Source: Prochlorococcus marinus XMU1411 (GTDB lineage Bacteria > Cyanobacteriota > Cyanobacteriia > PCC-6307 > Cyanobiaceae). From it: a stretch of 64,000 nucleotides of DNA. Location of the stretch: assembly GCF_017696075.1 (NCBI RefSeq), contig NZ_JAAORI010000006.1, positions 1-64,000 on the forward strand, in the 5' to 3' direction. Of this stretch, positions 7,994 through 18,523 are shown one piece after another. How positions within the stretch are numbered: position 1 is the first letter of the stretch; every line of letters begins with the position of its first letter. The position numbers and the translations under genes are program-made. The notes under the pieces are model-generated. The model was not told where the DNA came from and searched no databases. It saw only the letters and a program-made list of their open reading frames with translations.

Positions 7994-9088
7994 TTAATCG
8001 ACTTCATTATTAAAATTTTCCATCATTCTCTTTTGTTCTTGTGCTATGCATGCATCAATAACTTCATCCAATTGACCAGCAAGAATTGGTTCAAGTGAAA
8101 AATTAGAACCTAATCTATGATCAGTTGTCCTGTTATCTTTAAAGTTATAAGTTCTAATTTTTTCGCTCCTATCGCCTGTTCCAACCTGTGAAAGCCTCTG
8201 CGATCTCTCTTTTGCATTAGCTTCTTTTAATTGAATTTCATATAATTTAGCTCTTAAAATTTCCATTGCTCGTTCGCGATTTTGTAATTGCGATCTTTCT
8301 TGAGTACAAAATACTCTTATTCCAGTGGGCTTGTGGAGAAGGTCAATAGCAGTCTCTACTTTATTAACATTTTGTCCACCCGCACCTCCTGATCTTGCTG
8401 TACCAACTTCTAAATCAGTAGGGTCAATCTTAACCTCAACAGGATCAGCCTCAGGCATGACAGCTACTGTTGCTGTAGAAGTGTGTACTCTACCTTGTGA
8501 TTCAGTAGCTGGAACTCTTTGAACTCTATGTACACCAGCCTCAAATTTCAGTTGACTATATACAGAATCACCCTTTACCGAGATAACTAATTCCTTAAAT
8601 CCTCCCATATCCGCCTCGGAAGCACTAACAGGTTTTACAGACCATCCATTTTTTTGTCCGTATCTTTCATACATTCTCGCTAAATCACCCGCCCATATAC
8701 AAGCTTCGTTACCACCGGCACCGGCTCTGATTTCTAACATTACACTTCTCTCATCTCTCGGATCTTTAGGCAATAAAGCGATTGTTGTTTTTTGAATAAG
8801 TTTATTCTTGGATTCCTCAAGATTAATTAACTCTTCATTTATTAAAGATTCCATCTCTTTATCATTTCTATTCTCTTTCAATAGATTTTTTGAATCTTCA
8901 ATTTCCTTATCAGTATCAATCAACTTATTAAAATCAATCACCAAAGGTTCCAATTTTGATCTTTCTCTAGCTATTGATTCTAATTTTTTAGGATCATTAG
9001 CTACATCAGGATCTGCAAGCTGCACTTCTAAACTTTTAAAACTTTCCAAAGCAGTTTTCAACCTTGCGATTAGTGTTGAGTATTCCAA
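7994..9088 (-). CDS. Peptide chain release factor 1
   Basis: RF1 reads UAA and UAG in the ribosomal A site and triggers peptidyl-tRNA hydrolysis. The GGQ motif is in [11 protein letters not shown] (near residue 237), and the PAT codon-recognition tripeptide is in [10 protein letters not shown] (near residue 193). The N-terminal coiled region and total length of 364 residues are normal. It is the last gene of the minus-strand ribosomal-protein run, 27 bp after rpmE, and ends 8 bp from the converging HNH gene. Confidence 0.97.
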   Translation of the reverse strand: MEYSTLIARLKTALESFKSLEVQLADPDVANDPKKLESIARERSKLEPLVIDFNKLIDTDKEIEDSKNLLKENRNDKEMESLINEELINLEESKNKLIQKTTIALLPKDPRDERSVMLEIRAGAGGNEACIWAGDLARMYERYGQKNGWSVKPVSASEADMGGFKELVISVKGDSVYSQLKFEAGVHRVQRVPATESQGRVHTSTATVAVMPEADPVEVKIDPTDLEVGTARSGGAGGQNVNKVETAIDLLHKPTGIRVFCTQERSQLQNRERAMEILRAKLYEIQLKEANAKERSQRLSQVGTGDRSEKIRTYNFKDNRTTDHRLGSNFSLEPILAGQLDEVIDACIAQEQKRMMENFNNEVD

Positions 9089-9115
9089 TTGAAATTATGC
9101 TTAATTTTGAAAAAT

Positions 9116-9376
9116 CTATTTATTAGAATCTTTTTCTTCTTTTTGCTCTTCAGATGTATTTGAATTAGCTGAACCCATTCCATATTTTTTCATAAACCTA
9201 TCAACTCTACCTTCAGTATCAAGAATTTTCTGAGTTCCAGTAAAGAAGGGATGATTACCACTCCATACATCAACATGTAGTTCAGGCTGCGTTGAACCTG
9301 TCGTCATTACAACTTCTCCATTACAAATAACTTTTGCATCTGGATACCATTTTGGGTGGATTTCTGATTTTGGCAT
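9116..9376 (-). CDS. 50S ribosomal protein L31
   Basis: This protein binds at the central protuberance of the large subunit. The 86-residue protein starts at ATG 9376 with PKSEIHPKWYPDAKV; a longer in-frame start at 9436 would overlap rpsI. Only one cysteine (VICNGE) is seen, so the zinc-binding CxxC form of L31 is absent. The C-terminus is a charged Ser/Glu/Lys tail. It lies 13 bp after rpsI and 27 bp before prfA in one transcript-like array. Confidence 0.95.
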   Translation of the reverse strand: MPKSEIHPKWYPDAKVICNGEVVMTTGSTQPELHVDVWSGNHPFFTGTQKILDTEGRVDRFMKKYGMGSANSNTSEEQKEEKDSNK

Positions 9377-9389
9377 GATTGAAATTTCT

Positions 9390-9800
9390 TTAACGTTTGG
9401 AAAATTGTGGAGCTTTTCTAGCTTTTTTAAGACCATATTTTCTTCTTTCCTTTGCTCTAGGATCTCTACTTAGATGGCCTTCAGTTTTTAGAGGTTTCCT
9501 GTTGTCTGGGGATAATTCACAAAGTGCTCTTGCTGCACCTTGCTTAATAGCGTCTGCTTGACCTGTCAATCCACCACCAAAAACATTAACAAAAATATCA
9601 TAAGAATTTTCTAGGCCTAACGTTTGCAAAGGGGCTTTTATTGAATTTAAGTGCAGAGGATTAAAGTTTAAGTAATCATCTCCAGAACGGCCATTAATTT
9701 TAATTTGTCCATTCCCTGGAATCAAGCGAACTCTGGCTACTGAAGTTTTTCTTCTTCCAGTCCCCCAATAAACAGCTTTGTTTTTTATTTGACTATTCAT
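9390..9800 (-). CDS. 30S ribosomal protein S9
   Basis: This small-subunit head protein has a C-terminal tail that reaches the P-site tRNA. The sequence [16 protein letters not shown] near the start and the end [11 protein letters not shown], finishing in Lys-Arg, are diagnostic. The 136-residue length is normal. It follows rplM by 9 bp, the conserved rplM-rpsI pairing. Confidence 0.97.
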   Translation of the reverse strand: MNSQIKNKAVYWGTGRRKTSVARVRLIPGNGQIKINGRSGDDYLNFNPLHLNSIKAPLQTLGLENSYDIFVNVFGGGLTGQADAIKQGAARALCELSPDNRKPLKTEGHLSRDPRAKERRKYGLKKARKAPQFSKR

Positions 9801-9809
9801 TTTAATAAA

Positions 9810-10241
9810 TTAACTATTCAATAATACAGGATTCTGGGCAGCATGAGGATGATCAGCCCCTTTATAAACTTTTAGTTTTTTAAATTGCTGTCTTCCTAGA
9901 GAATTGTGAGGAAGCATACCCTTAACGGCTTGCTCAATAATTCTTTCTGGAATTCTTTCTTGAAGAGACTCAAATTTTTCAATTTTCATTCCTCCTGGTC
10001 TGCCAGAATGTCTTCTATATAACTTTTGTGATGCTTTTTTTCCAGTAACTTCAACTTGTTCGGCATTTATAACAATAACAAAATCCCCAGTATCTAAGTG
10101 AGGTGTAAATGTTGGTTTATTTTTTCCTCTTAAAACAGTTGCAATTTCAGTAGCAAGTCTCCCAAGTGTCTTATCTTTTGCGTCAACTAAAAACCAATTT
10201 CTTTTAATAGTTTCTAAAGACGGAGTAATTGTTTTATTCAT
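9810..10241 (-). CDS. 50S ribosomal protein L13
   Basis: This early-assembly protein of the large subunit is 143 residues, with [16 protein letters not shown] near the N-terminus and [13 protein letters not shown] near residue 110, both characteristic. A 116-bp gap separates it from truA upstream, the longest gap between rpoA and prfA, so rplM-rpsI-rpmE-prfA may have its own promoter there. Confidence 0.97.
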   Translation of the reverse strand: MNKTITPSLETIKRNWFLVDAKDKTLGRLATEIATVLRGKNKPTFTPHLDTGDFVIVINAEQVEVTGKKASQKLYRRHSGRPGGMKIEKFESLQERIPERIIEQAVKGMLPHNSLGRQQFKKLKVYKGADHPHAAQNPVLLNS

Positions 10242-10357
10242 TTACCAAACTTATACAAATAAATTTAATTCAGTTTTTAATTTTACCTTATTGGAGGAGT
10301 ATTAAACAATAATTTTGGTTTTTTTTAGACAAAATAACTTGATTTAATCAAATTTAG

Positions 10358-11164
10358 TTAAGAAAAACCCTTAATTAAAAAAACTGGGAAAAAATCATGT
10401 TTATTAATCTTCTTAAAAACATTTACTTCATAAACAGCATTTACAAAGCACAAGCCCTTAGCTGGAGCAGATTCTTTAACATCATTTTTCCTCTTATTAA
10501 CCCATCTATCTGTGAAAATTTCTGGAGATATTTTTTTTTCACCAACTAAAACTAATTGACCAACAATTAAACGGACCATTCCATAAAGAAAACCAGTAGC
10601 TTTAATGTCTATTAAAATTAAATCCTCCACTCTTTTAATATCTATATTTTTTATTTTTGTAATTGAGGTTGTCCTGTTGCTTCCAGTTTTCTGAAAAGCA
10701 AAAAAATCATGCTCTCCTACCATCTCCTTTGATGCATTTGACATAAGAACTTCATCTAACACTTTTTGATACCTATGCCATGACCAGTTATTTATGAACA
10801 AGTTCGAGAACTTACTGTTATTGATGACATATCGATAATGTCTATACATTGCTGTATAGCATGCATGCCAATTATCCTTAACTTCAACTGATTCCAAGAT
10901 TCTTATTGTTGAGGGTAAAAGATTATTAAGTACATCTGAGTAACGATTGCCTGGAATAATATTATCAATATCAAAGTGAACTACTTGCCCTGATGCATGA
11001 ACCCCAGCATCAGTTCTACCTGCTGCAAAAGTATTTACAGGATGGAGTGTAATTTTTGAAAGAGCTTTTTCTAGAGTTTCCTGAACTGTAATTGCATTTT
11101 TTTGTCTTTGCCATCCTGAAAATTTGGATCCATCATATTGAATTAATAAAGCTACCCTTTTCAA
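10358..11164 (-). CDS. tRNA pseudouridine(38-40) synthase TruA
   Basis: This enzyme isomerises uridines 38-40 in the anticodon arm of many tRNAs. The catalytic aspartate is in FAAGRTDAGVHA (near residue 52), and the N-terminal motif YDGSKFSGWQ is present. The 268-residue length is normal. It follows rplQ by 37 bp, the usual rplQ-truA order of cyanobacterial ribosomal clusters. Confidence 0.96.
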   Translation of the reverse strand: MKRVALLIQYDGSKFSGWQRQKNAITVQETLEKALSKITLHPVNTFAAGRTDAGVHASGQVVHFDIDNIIPGNRYSDVLNNLLPSTIRILESVEVKDNWHACYTAMYRHYRYVINNSKFSNLFINNWSWHRYQKVLDEVLMSNASKEMVGEHDFFAFQKTGSNRTTSITKIKNIDIKRVEDLILIDIKATGFLYGMVRLIVGQLVLVGEKKISPEIFTDRWVNKRKNDVKESAPAKGLCFVNAVYEVNVFKKINKHDFFPVFLIKGFS

Positions 11165-11201
11165 AAGTTTTATTTTCTAGAAAAGCCCTTTATTTATTAA
11201 A

Positions 11202-11552
11202 TTAAACAAGCTCAATTATAGCCATTTGTGCATTGTCTCCCTTTCTAGAGACGGTTCTGACTATCCTTGTATAACCTCCCTCCCTGTCTCCATATCTTTC
11301 CTTTGCTTTTTCGAATAATGAATGAACTAATTTCTTATCATATATATATCCAATAGCTCTTCTTCTTGAAGCCAAACTACCGTCTTTAGCAAGAGAAATC
11401 ATCCTTTCAGCCTCGTTTCTTAAAGCTTTTGCCCTAGCCTTTGTTGTTGTTACCCTACCTTCCCTAATTAACTGCGTAGTTAAACCTCTTAAAAGTGCTT
11501 TCCTCTGATCAGCAGGTTTACTCAATAACGGAATTCTAAGTTGGTGTCTCAT
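11202..11552 (-). CDS. 50S ribosomal protein L17
   Basis: This protein lies near the peptide exit tunnel of the large subunit. The 116-residue protein starts at ATG 11552 ([17 protein letters not shown]), the conserved N-terminus; an in-frame TTG at 11558 adds two residues and is less likely. The motif [17 protein letters not shown] is diagnostic. It follows rpoA by 15 bp. Confidence 0.96.
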   Translation of the reverse strand: MRHQLRIPLLSKPADQRKALLRGLTTQLIREGRVTTTKARAKALRNEAERMISLAKDGSLASRRRAIGYIYDKKLVHSLFEKAKERYGDREGGYTRIVRTVSRKGDNAQMAIIELV

Positions 11553-11567
11553 AATCAAAAAAAATAG

Positions 11568-12506
11568 TTAAACGGAGGTTCTACTTTGTGGAATAGAAAT
11601 GCCTATACGCTCAAGAGCTTCAATAACCTCATCTGCAGATTTCGAGCCAAAGTTCTTAATTTCAAGGAGGTCTTCATAGCTAAACCCCATTAAATCTGAA
11701 ACTGAGTTAACTTGAGCCCTTTTTAAACAATTATACGCTCTAACGGACAAATTTAGTTCTTCAAGAGGAATTTGAGCTTCAGGGGATGGTTCAGGTTCCT
11801 CAGGGATTTCCTCAACCATTGTGACGGTGGCAAGTGGTTGAAAGAGCTCTATTAATTGGTTTGCCGCTTCAGCAATGGCATCATCTGGACTAGTTGAGCC
11901 ATCTGTCACTACTTCCATTTTTAATCTCTCTCTACCAGTTCCACCCTCTGCAACAGTAGTTTCATCAATCGTAAAATTCACCCTCTTTACTGGCATAAAT
12001 ACAGCATCTATTTGAAGTAAATCAATAGCAGTTGTTTCTTCATTCCTACGATCTACAGGTCTATATCCAACACCTCTTTCCACATGTATTTCTAGCTCTA
12101 AGTTATGGCCCTCCTGAATAGTTGCGATAGGTTTTTCACCATCAACAATTTCAACTTGAGATGAGAATTGAATATCATTTGCCTTGACCTCCATAGGACC
12201 ACTGGCAACTAACCTTCCGATTTCAAGTTCTGGATTAGAACTATTAATTGATAGTTGCTTACAATTGAGAAGAATATCTAAAACATCTTCTCTAACTCCA
12301 GGAATAGTTGCATATTCGTGGTTAATACCTGCTATTCTTACAGCTGTAACGGCACTTCCTTCAAGTCCTCCCATAAGGACTCTTCTAAGCGAATTACCCA
12401 AAGTTGTAGCTTGTCCCCTTTCTAAAGGGCCAATTAAAAAAGTTCCTGTTTGGGAGCGATCATCTGATATTTGATGGTCGATTCTGTCAATCTGGTATTG
12501 CAACAC
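11568..12506 (-). CDS. DNA-directed RNA polymerase subunit alpha
   Basis: This scaffold subunit assembles RNA polymerase. The N-terminal dimerisation domain (to about residue 230) contains [23 protein letters not shown]. The C-terminal domain (about 245-312) has the helix-hairpin-helix motif [19 protein letters not shown] that contacts UP elements and activators. The length of 312 is normal. The start is GTG at 12506. An unusual run of eight G (C on the coding strand) lies 30-38 bp upstream, between rpsK and rpoA. Confidence 0.98.
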   Translation of the reverse strand: MLQYQIDRIDHQISDDRSQTGTFLIGPLERGQATTLGNSLRRVLMGGLEGSAVTAVRIAGINHEYATIPGVREDVLDILLNCKQLSINSSNPELEIGRLVASGPMEVKANDIQFSSQVEIVDGEKPIATIQEGHNLELEIHVERGVGYRPVDRRNEETTAIDLLQIDAVFMPVKRVNFTIDETTVAEGGTGRERLKMEVVTDGSTSPDDAIAEAANQLIELFQPLATVTMVEEIPEEPEPSPEAQIPLEELNLSVRAYNCLKRAQVNSVSDLMGFSYEDLLEIKNFGSKSADEVIEALERIGISIPQSRTSV

Positions 12507-12536
12507 GGAAAAAAATAAGGTTAAAAGTTTTTTTGA

Positions 12537-12544
12537 GGGGGGGG
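12537..12544 (+). repeat. G8 homopolymer in the rpsK-rpoA spacer
   Basis: Eight consecutive G occur on the plus strand, inside the 55-bp spacer between rpsK and rpoA and 31 bp upstream of the rpoA start. GC homopolymers of this length are unexpected in such an AT-rich genome. Its meaning is unknown. Confidence 0.8.
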
Positions 12545-12561
12545 TGGAGAATGATTAAGAC

Positions 12562-12954
12562 TTAAACGCGTCTCCGCTTAGGTCTTCTACATCCATTATG
12601 AGGTAATGGAGTTACATCTCTTATTAGAGTTATTTCTAAACCGGCCACTTGTAAAGCTCTTATGGCCGTTTCCCTACCTGAGCCTGGCCCTCTAACTAAT
12701 ACTTCTATTTGTCTCATACCTTGATCGAGTGCTCTTCTTGCTGCTGCTTCAGCAGCTGTTTGAGCTGCAAATGGGGTTCCTTTTCTAGCCCCTTTAAATC
12801 CACTGGCTCCTGCAGAAGACCAAGAAATTACATGACCAGAAGTGTCAGTAATTGAGACAATCGTATTATTAAAAGTGCTTTGAATGTGTACCACACCATT
12901 CGGTACATTACGTTTGGATTTCTTTGAACCTGTTTTTTTTACTGTTGCTGCCAT
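12562..12954 (-). CDS. 30S ribosomal protein S11
   Basis: This platform protein of the small subunit lies near the mRNA exit. The 130-residue protein has [18 protein letters not shown] near the N-terminus and ends in [18 protein letters not shown], both typical. It follows rpsM by 44 bp in the conserved rpmJ-rpsM-rpsK-rpoA-rplQ order. Confidence 0.98.
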   Translation of the reverse strand: MAATVKKTGSKKSKRNVPNGVVHIQSTFNNTIVSITDTSGHVISWSSAGASGFKGARKGTPFAAQTAAEAAARRALDQGMRQIEVLVRGPGSGRETAIRALQVAGLEITLIRDVTPLPHNGCRRPKRRRV

Positions 12955-12998
12955 GATGTTTTAATAAAATACTGGTGTTGATGAATAAATTTAGTTAA

Positions 12999-13364
12999 TT
13001 ATTTTTTTCTTCCAGCAACTGTTTTTCTTGAGCCCCTTCTTGTTCGTGCATTAGTTCTAGTTCTTTGACCTCTTACTGGAAGACTCATTCTGTGTCTTCT
13101 TCCTCTCACACATCCTATATCTTGTAGACGTTTTAAGGCCATTCCCTCTTTTCTTCTCAAATCTCCCTCTAAAGTAAATTCCTCTGTAGCACCTCTAAGT
13201 TTTTGTACATCAGAATCTGAAAGATCTTTGACACGAATATCTGGATTTACTCCCGTATTAGCGAGAATTAGCTTTGATCTAGTTAGACCAATTCCATAGA
13301 CGTATGTAAGTGCAATTTCAACTCGCTTTTCGCGAGGTATGTCAATTCCTGCAATTCTAGCCAC
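12999..13364 (-). CDS. 30S ribosomal protein S13
   Basis: This head protein of the small subunit contacts the large subunit and P-site tRNA. The N-terminus [29 protein letters not shown] and the basic tail [21 protein letters not shown] are diagnostic. The 121-residue length is normal. Confidence 0.98.
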   Translation of the reverse strand: MARIAGIDIPREKRVEIALTYVYGIGLTRSKLILANTGVNPDIRVKDLSDSDVQKLRGATEEFTLEGDLRRKEGMALKRLQDIGCVRGRRHRMSLPVRGQRTRTNARTRRGSRKTVAGRKK

Positions 13365-13406
13365 GTTTTCTAAGTAAGTAAAAGTTTGAATTAGAAGGGT
13401 TGAAAT

Positions 13407-13523
13407 TTAACCCTGACGCTGTTTATTGCGAGGTCTTTTCTTGTTAATAACATAGATTTTACCTCTTCTCCTCACGATCTGATCGTCAGGGCTAATTTTT
13501 TTGACTGAGGATCTGACCTTCAT
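13407..13523 (-). CDS. 50S ribosomal protein L36
   Basis: A 38-residue protein encoded between adk and rpsM: it begins [19 protein letters not shown] and ends [11 protein letters not shown]. The usual zinc-binding Cys/His residues are absent: the position of the first cysteine is Ser or Asp, and there is no CxNPxHK segment. This is therefore the C-minus form. The start is ATG at 13523. Position and sequence leave little doubt. infA, which sits near this place in many bacteria, is not here. Confidence 0.95.
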   Translation of the reverse strand: MKVRSSVKKISPDDQIVRRRGKIYVINKKRPRNKQRQG

Positions 13524-13567
13524 AGGGTTTTACAAATAAAACATTAATATTATATTCTACATCATCA

Positions 13568-14116
13568 TCAAGCCATTTTTTGGTTGATATCAGAGGAAAT
13601 GGTTTTTAAATCTCTATCAGCATCAATATATTCTAGCAATGAAAGATCTTTAAAATATTGAATCAATGGTTCTGTGGTTTTTTTATAAATATTAACTCTT
13701 GTCCTGATAGTCTCTTCTGTATCGTCTTTTCTCCCCCTTAAAAGCAAACGTTTAATTAGAACTTCTTCTGGAATATCTAAGAAAAAAACTACTTCTAAGG
13801 GTTGATTTATTTTAATTAAGACCTCATTCAATGAATTTGCCTGAGATAAATTTCTTGGGTAGCCATCTAGAATCCAGCCCTTATTATCCTTATCTAAATT
13901 TTGTTTTACTATCTCTAAAACAAGTTCATCACTAACAAGTTCACCTCGATTCATAATATCTTTTACCTGCCTACCAAGAATAGAATTCATTTCGATTTCT
14001 TTTCTTAATAATTCGCCTGTAGAGAGGTGTGTATAAGAATTAGTTTGACAAAGTAATTCTGCTTGAGTGCCTTTCCCTGCTCCAGGAGCTCCTAAAAATA
14101 GTATGTGTTTTTTCAT
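13568..14116 (-). CDS. Adenylate kinase
   Basis: This enzyme catalyses the reversible reaction of ATP and AMP to two ADP in the cytoplasm. The P-loop is GAPGAGKGT (residues 8-16), the AMP-binding region is STGELLRKE, and LDGYPRN is the conserved NMP-domain motif. At 182 residues it is the short form without the extended LID domain and without zinc cysteines, usual for cyanobacteria. Its ATG overlaps the secY stop by one base, suggesting translational coupling. Confidence 0.97.
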   Translation of the reverse strand: MKKHILFLGAPGAGKGTQAELLCQTNSYTHLSTGELLRKEIEMNSILGRQVKDIMNRGELVSDELVLEIVKQNLDKDNKGWILDGYPRNLSQANSLNEVLIKINQPLEVVFFLDIPEEVLIKRLLLRGRKDDTEETIRTRVNIYKKTTEPLIQYFKDLSLLEYIDADRDLKTISSDINQKMA

Positions 14117-15435
14117 TAATTATTTATTAGTCCTTCATACCTTTGAGAAATAACATAAGTTTGAATTTGCTTGGCAGTATCAATAGCCACACCCACAAGA
14201 ATAAGCAATGAAGTTGCTCCTAACCCTTGAAAAGTCTGAACATTAGTAGCTCTCTCAACTGCTGCTGGGATTATTGCTACTGATCCAAGAAATAATCCCC
14301 CTAATAATGTCAATCTATTTTGTATCCCTGATAAGTAGTTTGCTGTATTAGTTCCTGGTCTAACTCCTGGAATTGCTACTCCTCCTTTCTTTAAATTTGA
14401 AGCGACATCAACTGGATTAATTGTAAGAGACGCATAAAAGTAAGAGAATCCCAAAATTAAAGAGAAGAATGTAAGAGCATATGGCCATGGATTTGAAGAC
14501 CCTGGATTTAAACTACTTGCTAATTTAATTAAGACTGGATTACCTGTAACATTTGCAATAGTTATTGGTAGGAAAATTAAAGCAGAAGCAAAGATAATAG
14601 GCATAACTCCACCTGCATTTAATTTTAAAGGTAAGTAACTTTGCCTTGTAGGAAGTAATGTTGAATTTCCTATTTGCCTTTTTGCACTAACAATAGGAAT
14701 ACGTCTAGCTCCCTCCTGAACAAAAATTATTCCGACAATTGTCAGTAAAAATACTCCAAGTAAAACTGCTATTCCTAACACATCTCCACGATCTCCAGTT
14801 TGAGCTTTTTCAATCGTGGAACTTAGAGCTTTTGGTAAGGTCGATACAATATTCAAAAAAATTACTAGTGAAGCTCCTTGCCCAATACCTTTCTCTGTAA
14901 TAATTTCACTAAACCACATTACCAACATTGAGCCAGTAACTAAAGCAATAGAGGTTTGCAAAACAAACGTAGTTTCACTTATCCCCTCAATTGCATATTG
15001 TCTAAGAATTAAAGAAAAAATAATACTCTGCAGAAACCCCCATCCTAAAGAAACATATCTCGTAATTTGAGAAATTTTTCTTCTACCTGCTTCTCCTTCA
15101 TTTTTTTGTAAATCCTCAAGAACAGGCAATGAAGCTGTAAGAAGCTGAATGATAATTGAAGCATTGATAAAAGGAAGAATACCCAATGCGAATATTCCAA
15201 GGGTTGAAATCCCTCCGCCAGTAAATATATCTAAAAAACCTATTAATTGCCCCCCTTGATCTATAAAACTTTTAAATGCAACCCTATCAATACCAGGCAT
15301 GGGGATATAGATACCAAGTCTTACTAAAAGAAGAAGGCCTAAAGTTGTTAAAACTCTACTCCTAAGCTCTTTATTTAAAAATAATTGAGAGAGAATTTCT
15401 GAAGCGCTAGGATTTCTACTTTTGTTTACAAACAT
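14116..15435 (-). CDS. Preprotein translocase subunit SecY
   Basis: This is the central channel of the Sec translocon in plasma and thylakoid membranes. The 439-residue protein has about ten hydrophobic segments. Motifs include [12 protein letters not shown] near the N-terminus, the plug-region sequence [14 protein letters not shown], and [12 protein letters not shown] in the sixth cytoplasmic loop that engages SecA and the ribosome. It lies between rplO (28 bp upstream) and adk (1-base overlap), the standard position. Confidence 0.97.
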   Translation of the reverse strand: MFVNKSRNPSASEILSQLFLNKELRSRVLTTLGLLLLVRLGIYIPMPGIDRVAFKSFIDQGGQLIGFLDIFTGGGISTLGIFALGILPFINASIIIQLLTASLPVLEDLQKNEGEAGRRKISQITRYVSLGWGFLQSIIFSLILRQYAIEGISETTFVLQTSIALVTGSMLVMWFSEIITEKGIGQGASLVIFLNIVSTLPKALSSTIEKAQTGDRGDVLGIAVLLGVFLLTIVGIIFVQEGARRIPIVSAKRQIGNSTLLPTRQSYLPLKLNAGGVMPIIFASALIFLPITIANVTGNPVLIKLASSLNPGSSNPWPYALTFFSLILGFSYFYASLTINPVDVASNLKKGGVAIPGVRPGTNTANYLSGIQNRLTLLGGLFLGSVAIIPAAVERATNVQTFQGLGATSLLILVGVAIDTAKQIQTYVISQRYEGLINN

Positions 15436-15463
15436 TTTAAAGCTTAATTAAATTTAAATAAAT

Positions 15464-15922
15464 TTATTTGTTATTTATAAGCTCGCAAGATCCACCCGCA
15501 TCCTCAATTTTTTGTTTTGCAACTCTTGTGAATGCGTGAGCTTGAACTTTTAGCTTCACATTAATTTTTCCGTTACCAAGGATTTTTAAAGGAAATTTTG
15601 GCTTGAAGATCAATCCTTTCTTAACTAGTGAGTCTAAATTAACAGTATCGTTATCTTTGAAATCATTTAATTTTTCTAAATTGATTATGGAAAAATTCTT
15701 TTGATTAATTATTTCAAAGTGCTTTAATTTTGGAACTCTTCTATATAGAGGCATTTGGCCACCTTCAAAACCTGGACGAGTAGGTCTTCCAGAACGTGAC
15801 TTTTGTCCTCTCATTCCAAAACCACATGATGCACCCTGACCGGCTGCAATTCCTCTACCCTTTCTTAGTTTTTTCTTTCTCGAGCCAGAGTTTGATTTAA
15901 GTGTATTTAGTGTTGAAGTCAT
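15464..15922 (-). CDS. 50S ribosomal protein L15
   Basis: This is a late-assembly large-subunit protein of 152 residues. The N-terminal region [22 protein letters not shown], then [22 protein letters not shown], is diagnostic. The chosen ATG at 15922 lies 4 bp after the rpsE stop; an in-frame start at 15946 would overlap rpsE. L30 (rpmD), which precedes L15 in many bacteria, is absent, as is usual in cyanobacteria. Confidence 0.96.
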   Translation of the reverse strand: MTSTLNTLKSNSGSRKKKLRKGRGIAAGQGASCGFGMRGQKSRSGRPTRPGFEGGQMPLYRRVPKLKHFEIINQKNFSIINLEKLNDFKDNDTVNLDSLVKKGLIFKPKFPLKILGNGKINVKLKVQAHAFTRVAKQKIEDAGGSCELINNK

Positions 15923-15926
15923 AATT

Positions 15927-16547
15927 TTAAGAATAGAGCTGTTCAAGTGAGATGCCTCTCTCCCTTGAGGCAGATTTGTGTGTTCTTAATTGAGAAAGAG
16001 CTACCATAGCAGCTCTTGCATTATTCAAAGGTGTTTTACTACCCAATCTTTTTGCTAAGACATTTTTTATGCCGGCTAATTCTAAAACTGTTCTTATTGA
16101 ACCACCAGCAATTACACCTGTACCTGGAGCAGCTGGTCTAATTAGTACATTAGCAGCACCATCTCGACCCTTAGATAAAGTCGGTATTGAATTATTTGGG
16201 GTCAAGGGAACCCTAACAAGATTCTTTTTACCATCTGAAACTCCCTTTCTCACAGCACCAATGACATCCCCTGCTTTACCAACTCCAACTCCAACTTGAC
16301 CTTTCTCATTACCTACAACAACAATTGCTCTAAAACTCATTTTTTTTCCACCCTTAACAGTCTTAGAAACACGTCGAATTTGAACAACTCTTTCTTGCCA
16401 ATCAGAATCTCTCTCAAGATTTTTTGAATCACCTCTTCTATTTCTTTTTCGATCATTACGATTATTCTTTTTTTGTTCTACGGGCATAGCTCCAGGAACG
16501 TTATCGTTCTTGGATTGAATTTCTTGTTTTGTTGGAGTGTCAGTCAT
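15927..16547 (-). CDS. 30S ribosomal protein S5
   Basis: This small-subunit body protein affects translational accuracy. The 206 residues include an N-terminal charged extension of about 50 residues, followed by the double-stranded-RNA-binding-like fold with [27 protein letters not shown] and the C-terminal domain with [20 protein letters not shown]. It lies 16 bp after rplR. Confidence 0.97.
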   Translation of the reverse strand: MTDTPTKQEIQSKNDNVPGAMPVEQKKNNRNDRKRNRRGDSKNLERDSDWQERVVQIRRVSKTVKGGKKMSFRAIVVVGNEKGQVGVGVGKAGDVIGAVRKGVSDGKKNLVRVPLTPNNSIPTLSKGRDGAANVLIRPAAPGTGVIAGGSIRTVLELAGIKNVLAKRLGSKTPLNNARAAMVALSQLRTHKSASRERGISLEQLYS

Positions 16548-16563
16548 AGTAAAAATTTAAGAT

Positions 16564-16932
16564 TTAGAATTCTAGGCCAGCTTCACGAGCAGCGTCTGCA
16601 AGTGCCTTTACTCTACCGTGATATAAGTTACCTCCACGGTCAAAAATTACTTGCTTAATACCTTTTTTTATCGCTCTCTTTGCTAATAATTTTCCAACAA
16701 TGGAAGAAGAATTACAATCAGCAGATAATTTCTCAGATTTTTCTCTCAATTCCTTATCAACAGTCGAAGCTGAGCAAATAGTTGTTTGAGCGCTATCATC
16801 TATGACCTGAGCATAAATATGGTTATTAGAGCGAAAAACAGATAATCTTGGACGCGTTGCATCCCCTATTAAGAATCTTCTTAATCTTCTATGTCTTTTT
16901 TGGGTTTGTAATTTCCTGGAAAGTTTGGTCAT
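16564..16932 (-). CDS. 50S ribosomal protein L18
   Basis: This 5S rRNA-binding protein belongs to the central protuberance. The 122-residue protein has [20 protein letters not shown] and the C-terminal [24 protein letters not shown], both characteristic. It lies 14 bp after rplF. Confidence 0.97.
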   Translation of the reverse strand: MTKLSRKLQTQKRHRRLRRFLIGDATRPRLSVFRSNNHIYAQVIDDSAQTTICSASTVDKELREKSEKLSADCNSSSIVGKLLAKRAIKKGIKQVIFDRGGNLYHGRVKALADAAREAGLEF

Positions 16933-16946
16933 TTTTTTAATTCAAA

Positions 16947-17486
16947 TTATTTTTTGCCAGATTTACCAGCTTTTCTGAGAATTCTCTCATCATGGTATTT
17001 AATTCCTTTTCCTTTATATGGCTCTGGAGGTCTAATTGATCTGATTTTTGCTGCTTCATTGCCAACAATTTCCTTATCAATTCCAGATACGGTAACGTTT
17101 GTATTACTGTCAACTTTGTATGTTATACCATCAGGGGGGATCATTTCTACAGGATGACTATATCCTGCACTTACAACTAGATTTTTACCTTTTACTTGTG
17201 CTCTTGATCCAACGCCAACAATTTCTAGTTTCTTTGAAAAACCTTGAGTAACCCCTTCAACCATATTTGCAATTAAGGCTCTACATAAACCATGTCTCTG
17301 CCTTGAATATATTTTGGTTGTAGTAGGACTTACGACAACAGTATTATCTTTCTTATCAAAACTAACTCCTTCAGGCATGAGACGTTTTAACTCACCCTTT
17401 GGGCCTTTCACTGTCACTGTTAATCCATCAAAATCAACTGTAACTTTCTCTGGAATAAGTACTGGTGTTTTTCCTATTCTTGACAT
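16947..17486 (-). CDS. 50S ribosomal protein L6
   Basis: This large-subunit protein lies near the factor-binding site and has two similar domains. The 179-residue protein begins [15 protein letters not shown] and ends with [19 protein letters not shown], the L6 signature. It lies 12 bp after rpsH; an AGGAGAATTA sequence upstream of the start is a plausible ribosome-binding site. Confidence 0.98.
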   Translation of the reverse strand: MSRIGKTPVLIPEKVTVDFDGLTVTVKGPKGELKRLMPEGVSFDKKDNTVVVSPTTTKIYSRQRHGLCRALIANMVEGVTQGFSKKLEIVGVGSRAQVKGKNLVVSAGYSHPVEMIPPDGITYKVDSNTNVTVSGIDKEIVGNEAAKIRSIRPPEPYKGKGIKYHDERILRKAGKSGKK

Positions 17487-17498
17487 GATTAATTCTCC

Positions 17499-17900
17499 TT
17501 AATAAACATAGCAGAGGACTTCGCCGCCAATGCCTTGCTTTCTAGCATCGCGATCACTCATAACGCCTTTAGAAGTTGAAATTATGGCAACTCCAAGACC
17601 TCCAAGAACTTTTGGTAAACCTCTGGTATTTTTGTATATTCTCAAACCAGGTTTACTAACTCTTTGCATAGATCGGATGGTAGGAAATTTGTTTTTACCA
17701 CTATATTTGAGGCCGAGTATTATTTGTGATTTATAACCTTCACCTTCCTCATTAATATCAGAAATGAATCCTTCTTTTTGAAGCACTTTGGCGATACTTA
17801 AGGACATTTTTGAACCTGGGATTGTCGTGGTTGTATGCTTTTTTTGACTCGCATTTCTAATTCGAGTAAGCATATCTGAAATAGGATCGTGATTTGACAT
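17499..17900 (-). CDS. 30S ribosomal protein S8
   Basis: This is a central-domain 16S rRNA-binding protein and, in enterobacteria, the repressor of the spc operon. It is 133 residues, with [18 protein letters not shown] at the start and a C-terminal [20 protein letters not shown] motif. S14 (rpsN) does not lie between rplE and rpsH here, which is normal for cyanobacteria. Confidence 0.98.
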   Translation of the reverse strand: MSNHDPISDMLTRIRNASQKKHTTTTIPGSKMSLSIAKVLQKEGFISDINEEGEGYKSQIILGLKYSGKNKFPTIRSMQRVSKPGLRIYKNTRGLPKVLGGLGVAIISTSKGVMSDRDARKQGIGGEVLCYVY

Positions 17901-17909
17901 AGTTTTAAT

Positions 17910-18449
17910 TTAATTCTTACTAAAAGGCATTCCTAACTCCTGCAAAAGAGCTTTACCTTCTTGATCTGATTTTGCACTAGTGACAATAGTTATATCCATA
18001 CCTCTTATTGAATCTATTTTATCAAAAGAGATTTCAGGAAAAATCAATTGCTCTTTCACTCCAACGGTATAATTCCCTCTCCCATCGAAACTTTTTGGAT
18101 TAACTCCTCTGAAGTCTCTTATTCTTGGTAAAGCTAGATTTATAAATCTCTCCAAAAAGGAATACATCCTGTCTCCTCTCAAAGTAACAGTACAACCAAT
18201 CGGCATGCCCTCACGAATTTTAAAACCCGCGATAGCTTTTTTAGCCCTTGTTACAAGGGCCTTTTGTCCTGTAATTGTTGCCATTTCGTTTAAAGAGGCT
18301 TCCAAAGCTTTCGAATTTGAAGCTGCTTCACCAAGACCTCTGTTAACGTTGACTTTGACAACTTTAGGGACTTGATGAATATTTTTAAGACCAAGGTCCT
18401 TTAAAAGTTTTGGTCTTATTGATTCTTTGTAGCGATTTTTTAGAGTCAT
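17910..18449 (-). CDS. 50S ribosomal protein L5
   Basis: This 5S rRNA-binding protein contacts P-site tRNA. It is 179 residues, with [15 protein letters not shown] and the C-terminal [30 protein letters not shown] 74-bp spacer separates it from rplX, long for this operon, and contains a perfect 7-bp stem-loop (18461-18482) just before the start codon. Confidence 0.97.
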   Translation of the reverse strand: MTLKNRYKESIRPKLLKDLGLKNIHQVPKVVKVNVNRGLGEAASNSKALEASLNEMATITGQKALVTRAKKAIAGFKIREGMPIGCTVTLRGDRMYSFLERFINLALPRIRDFRGVNPKSFDGRGNYTVGVKEQLIFPEISFDKIDSIRGMDITIVTSAKSDQEGKALLQELGMPFSKN

Positions 18450-18460
18450 AATTTTTTGTT

Positions 18461-18482
18461 AATTCTGGTCTTTGTCAGAATT
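18461..18482 (-). promoter_or_regulatory. Stem-loop in the rplX-rplE spacer
   Basis: AATTCTG and CAGAATT form a perfect 7-bp stem with an 8-base loop, ending 12 bases before the rplE ATG at 18449. An RNA hairpin here could limit initiation of L5 or be an autoregulatory or processing site. There is no T tract after it, so it is not an obvious terminator. Confidence 0.35.
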
Positions 18483-18523
18483 GATAAATTAGAAAAAGTT
18501 GAAATCTGGTTTCTGATGAAAAA

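Noticed and set aside
12184-12474. Plus-strand open frame inside rpoA, and similar ones inside trpE, rplN, rpsC and prfA
   Set aside because: They are shadows of conserved proteins on the opposite strand, without their own ribosome-binding sites or recognisable domains.
13407-18449. Missing infA, rpmD and rpsN in the ribosomal cluster
   Set aside because: Cyanobacteria normally lack L30 and often carry these other genes elsewhere, so this is not a deletion.
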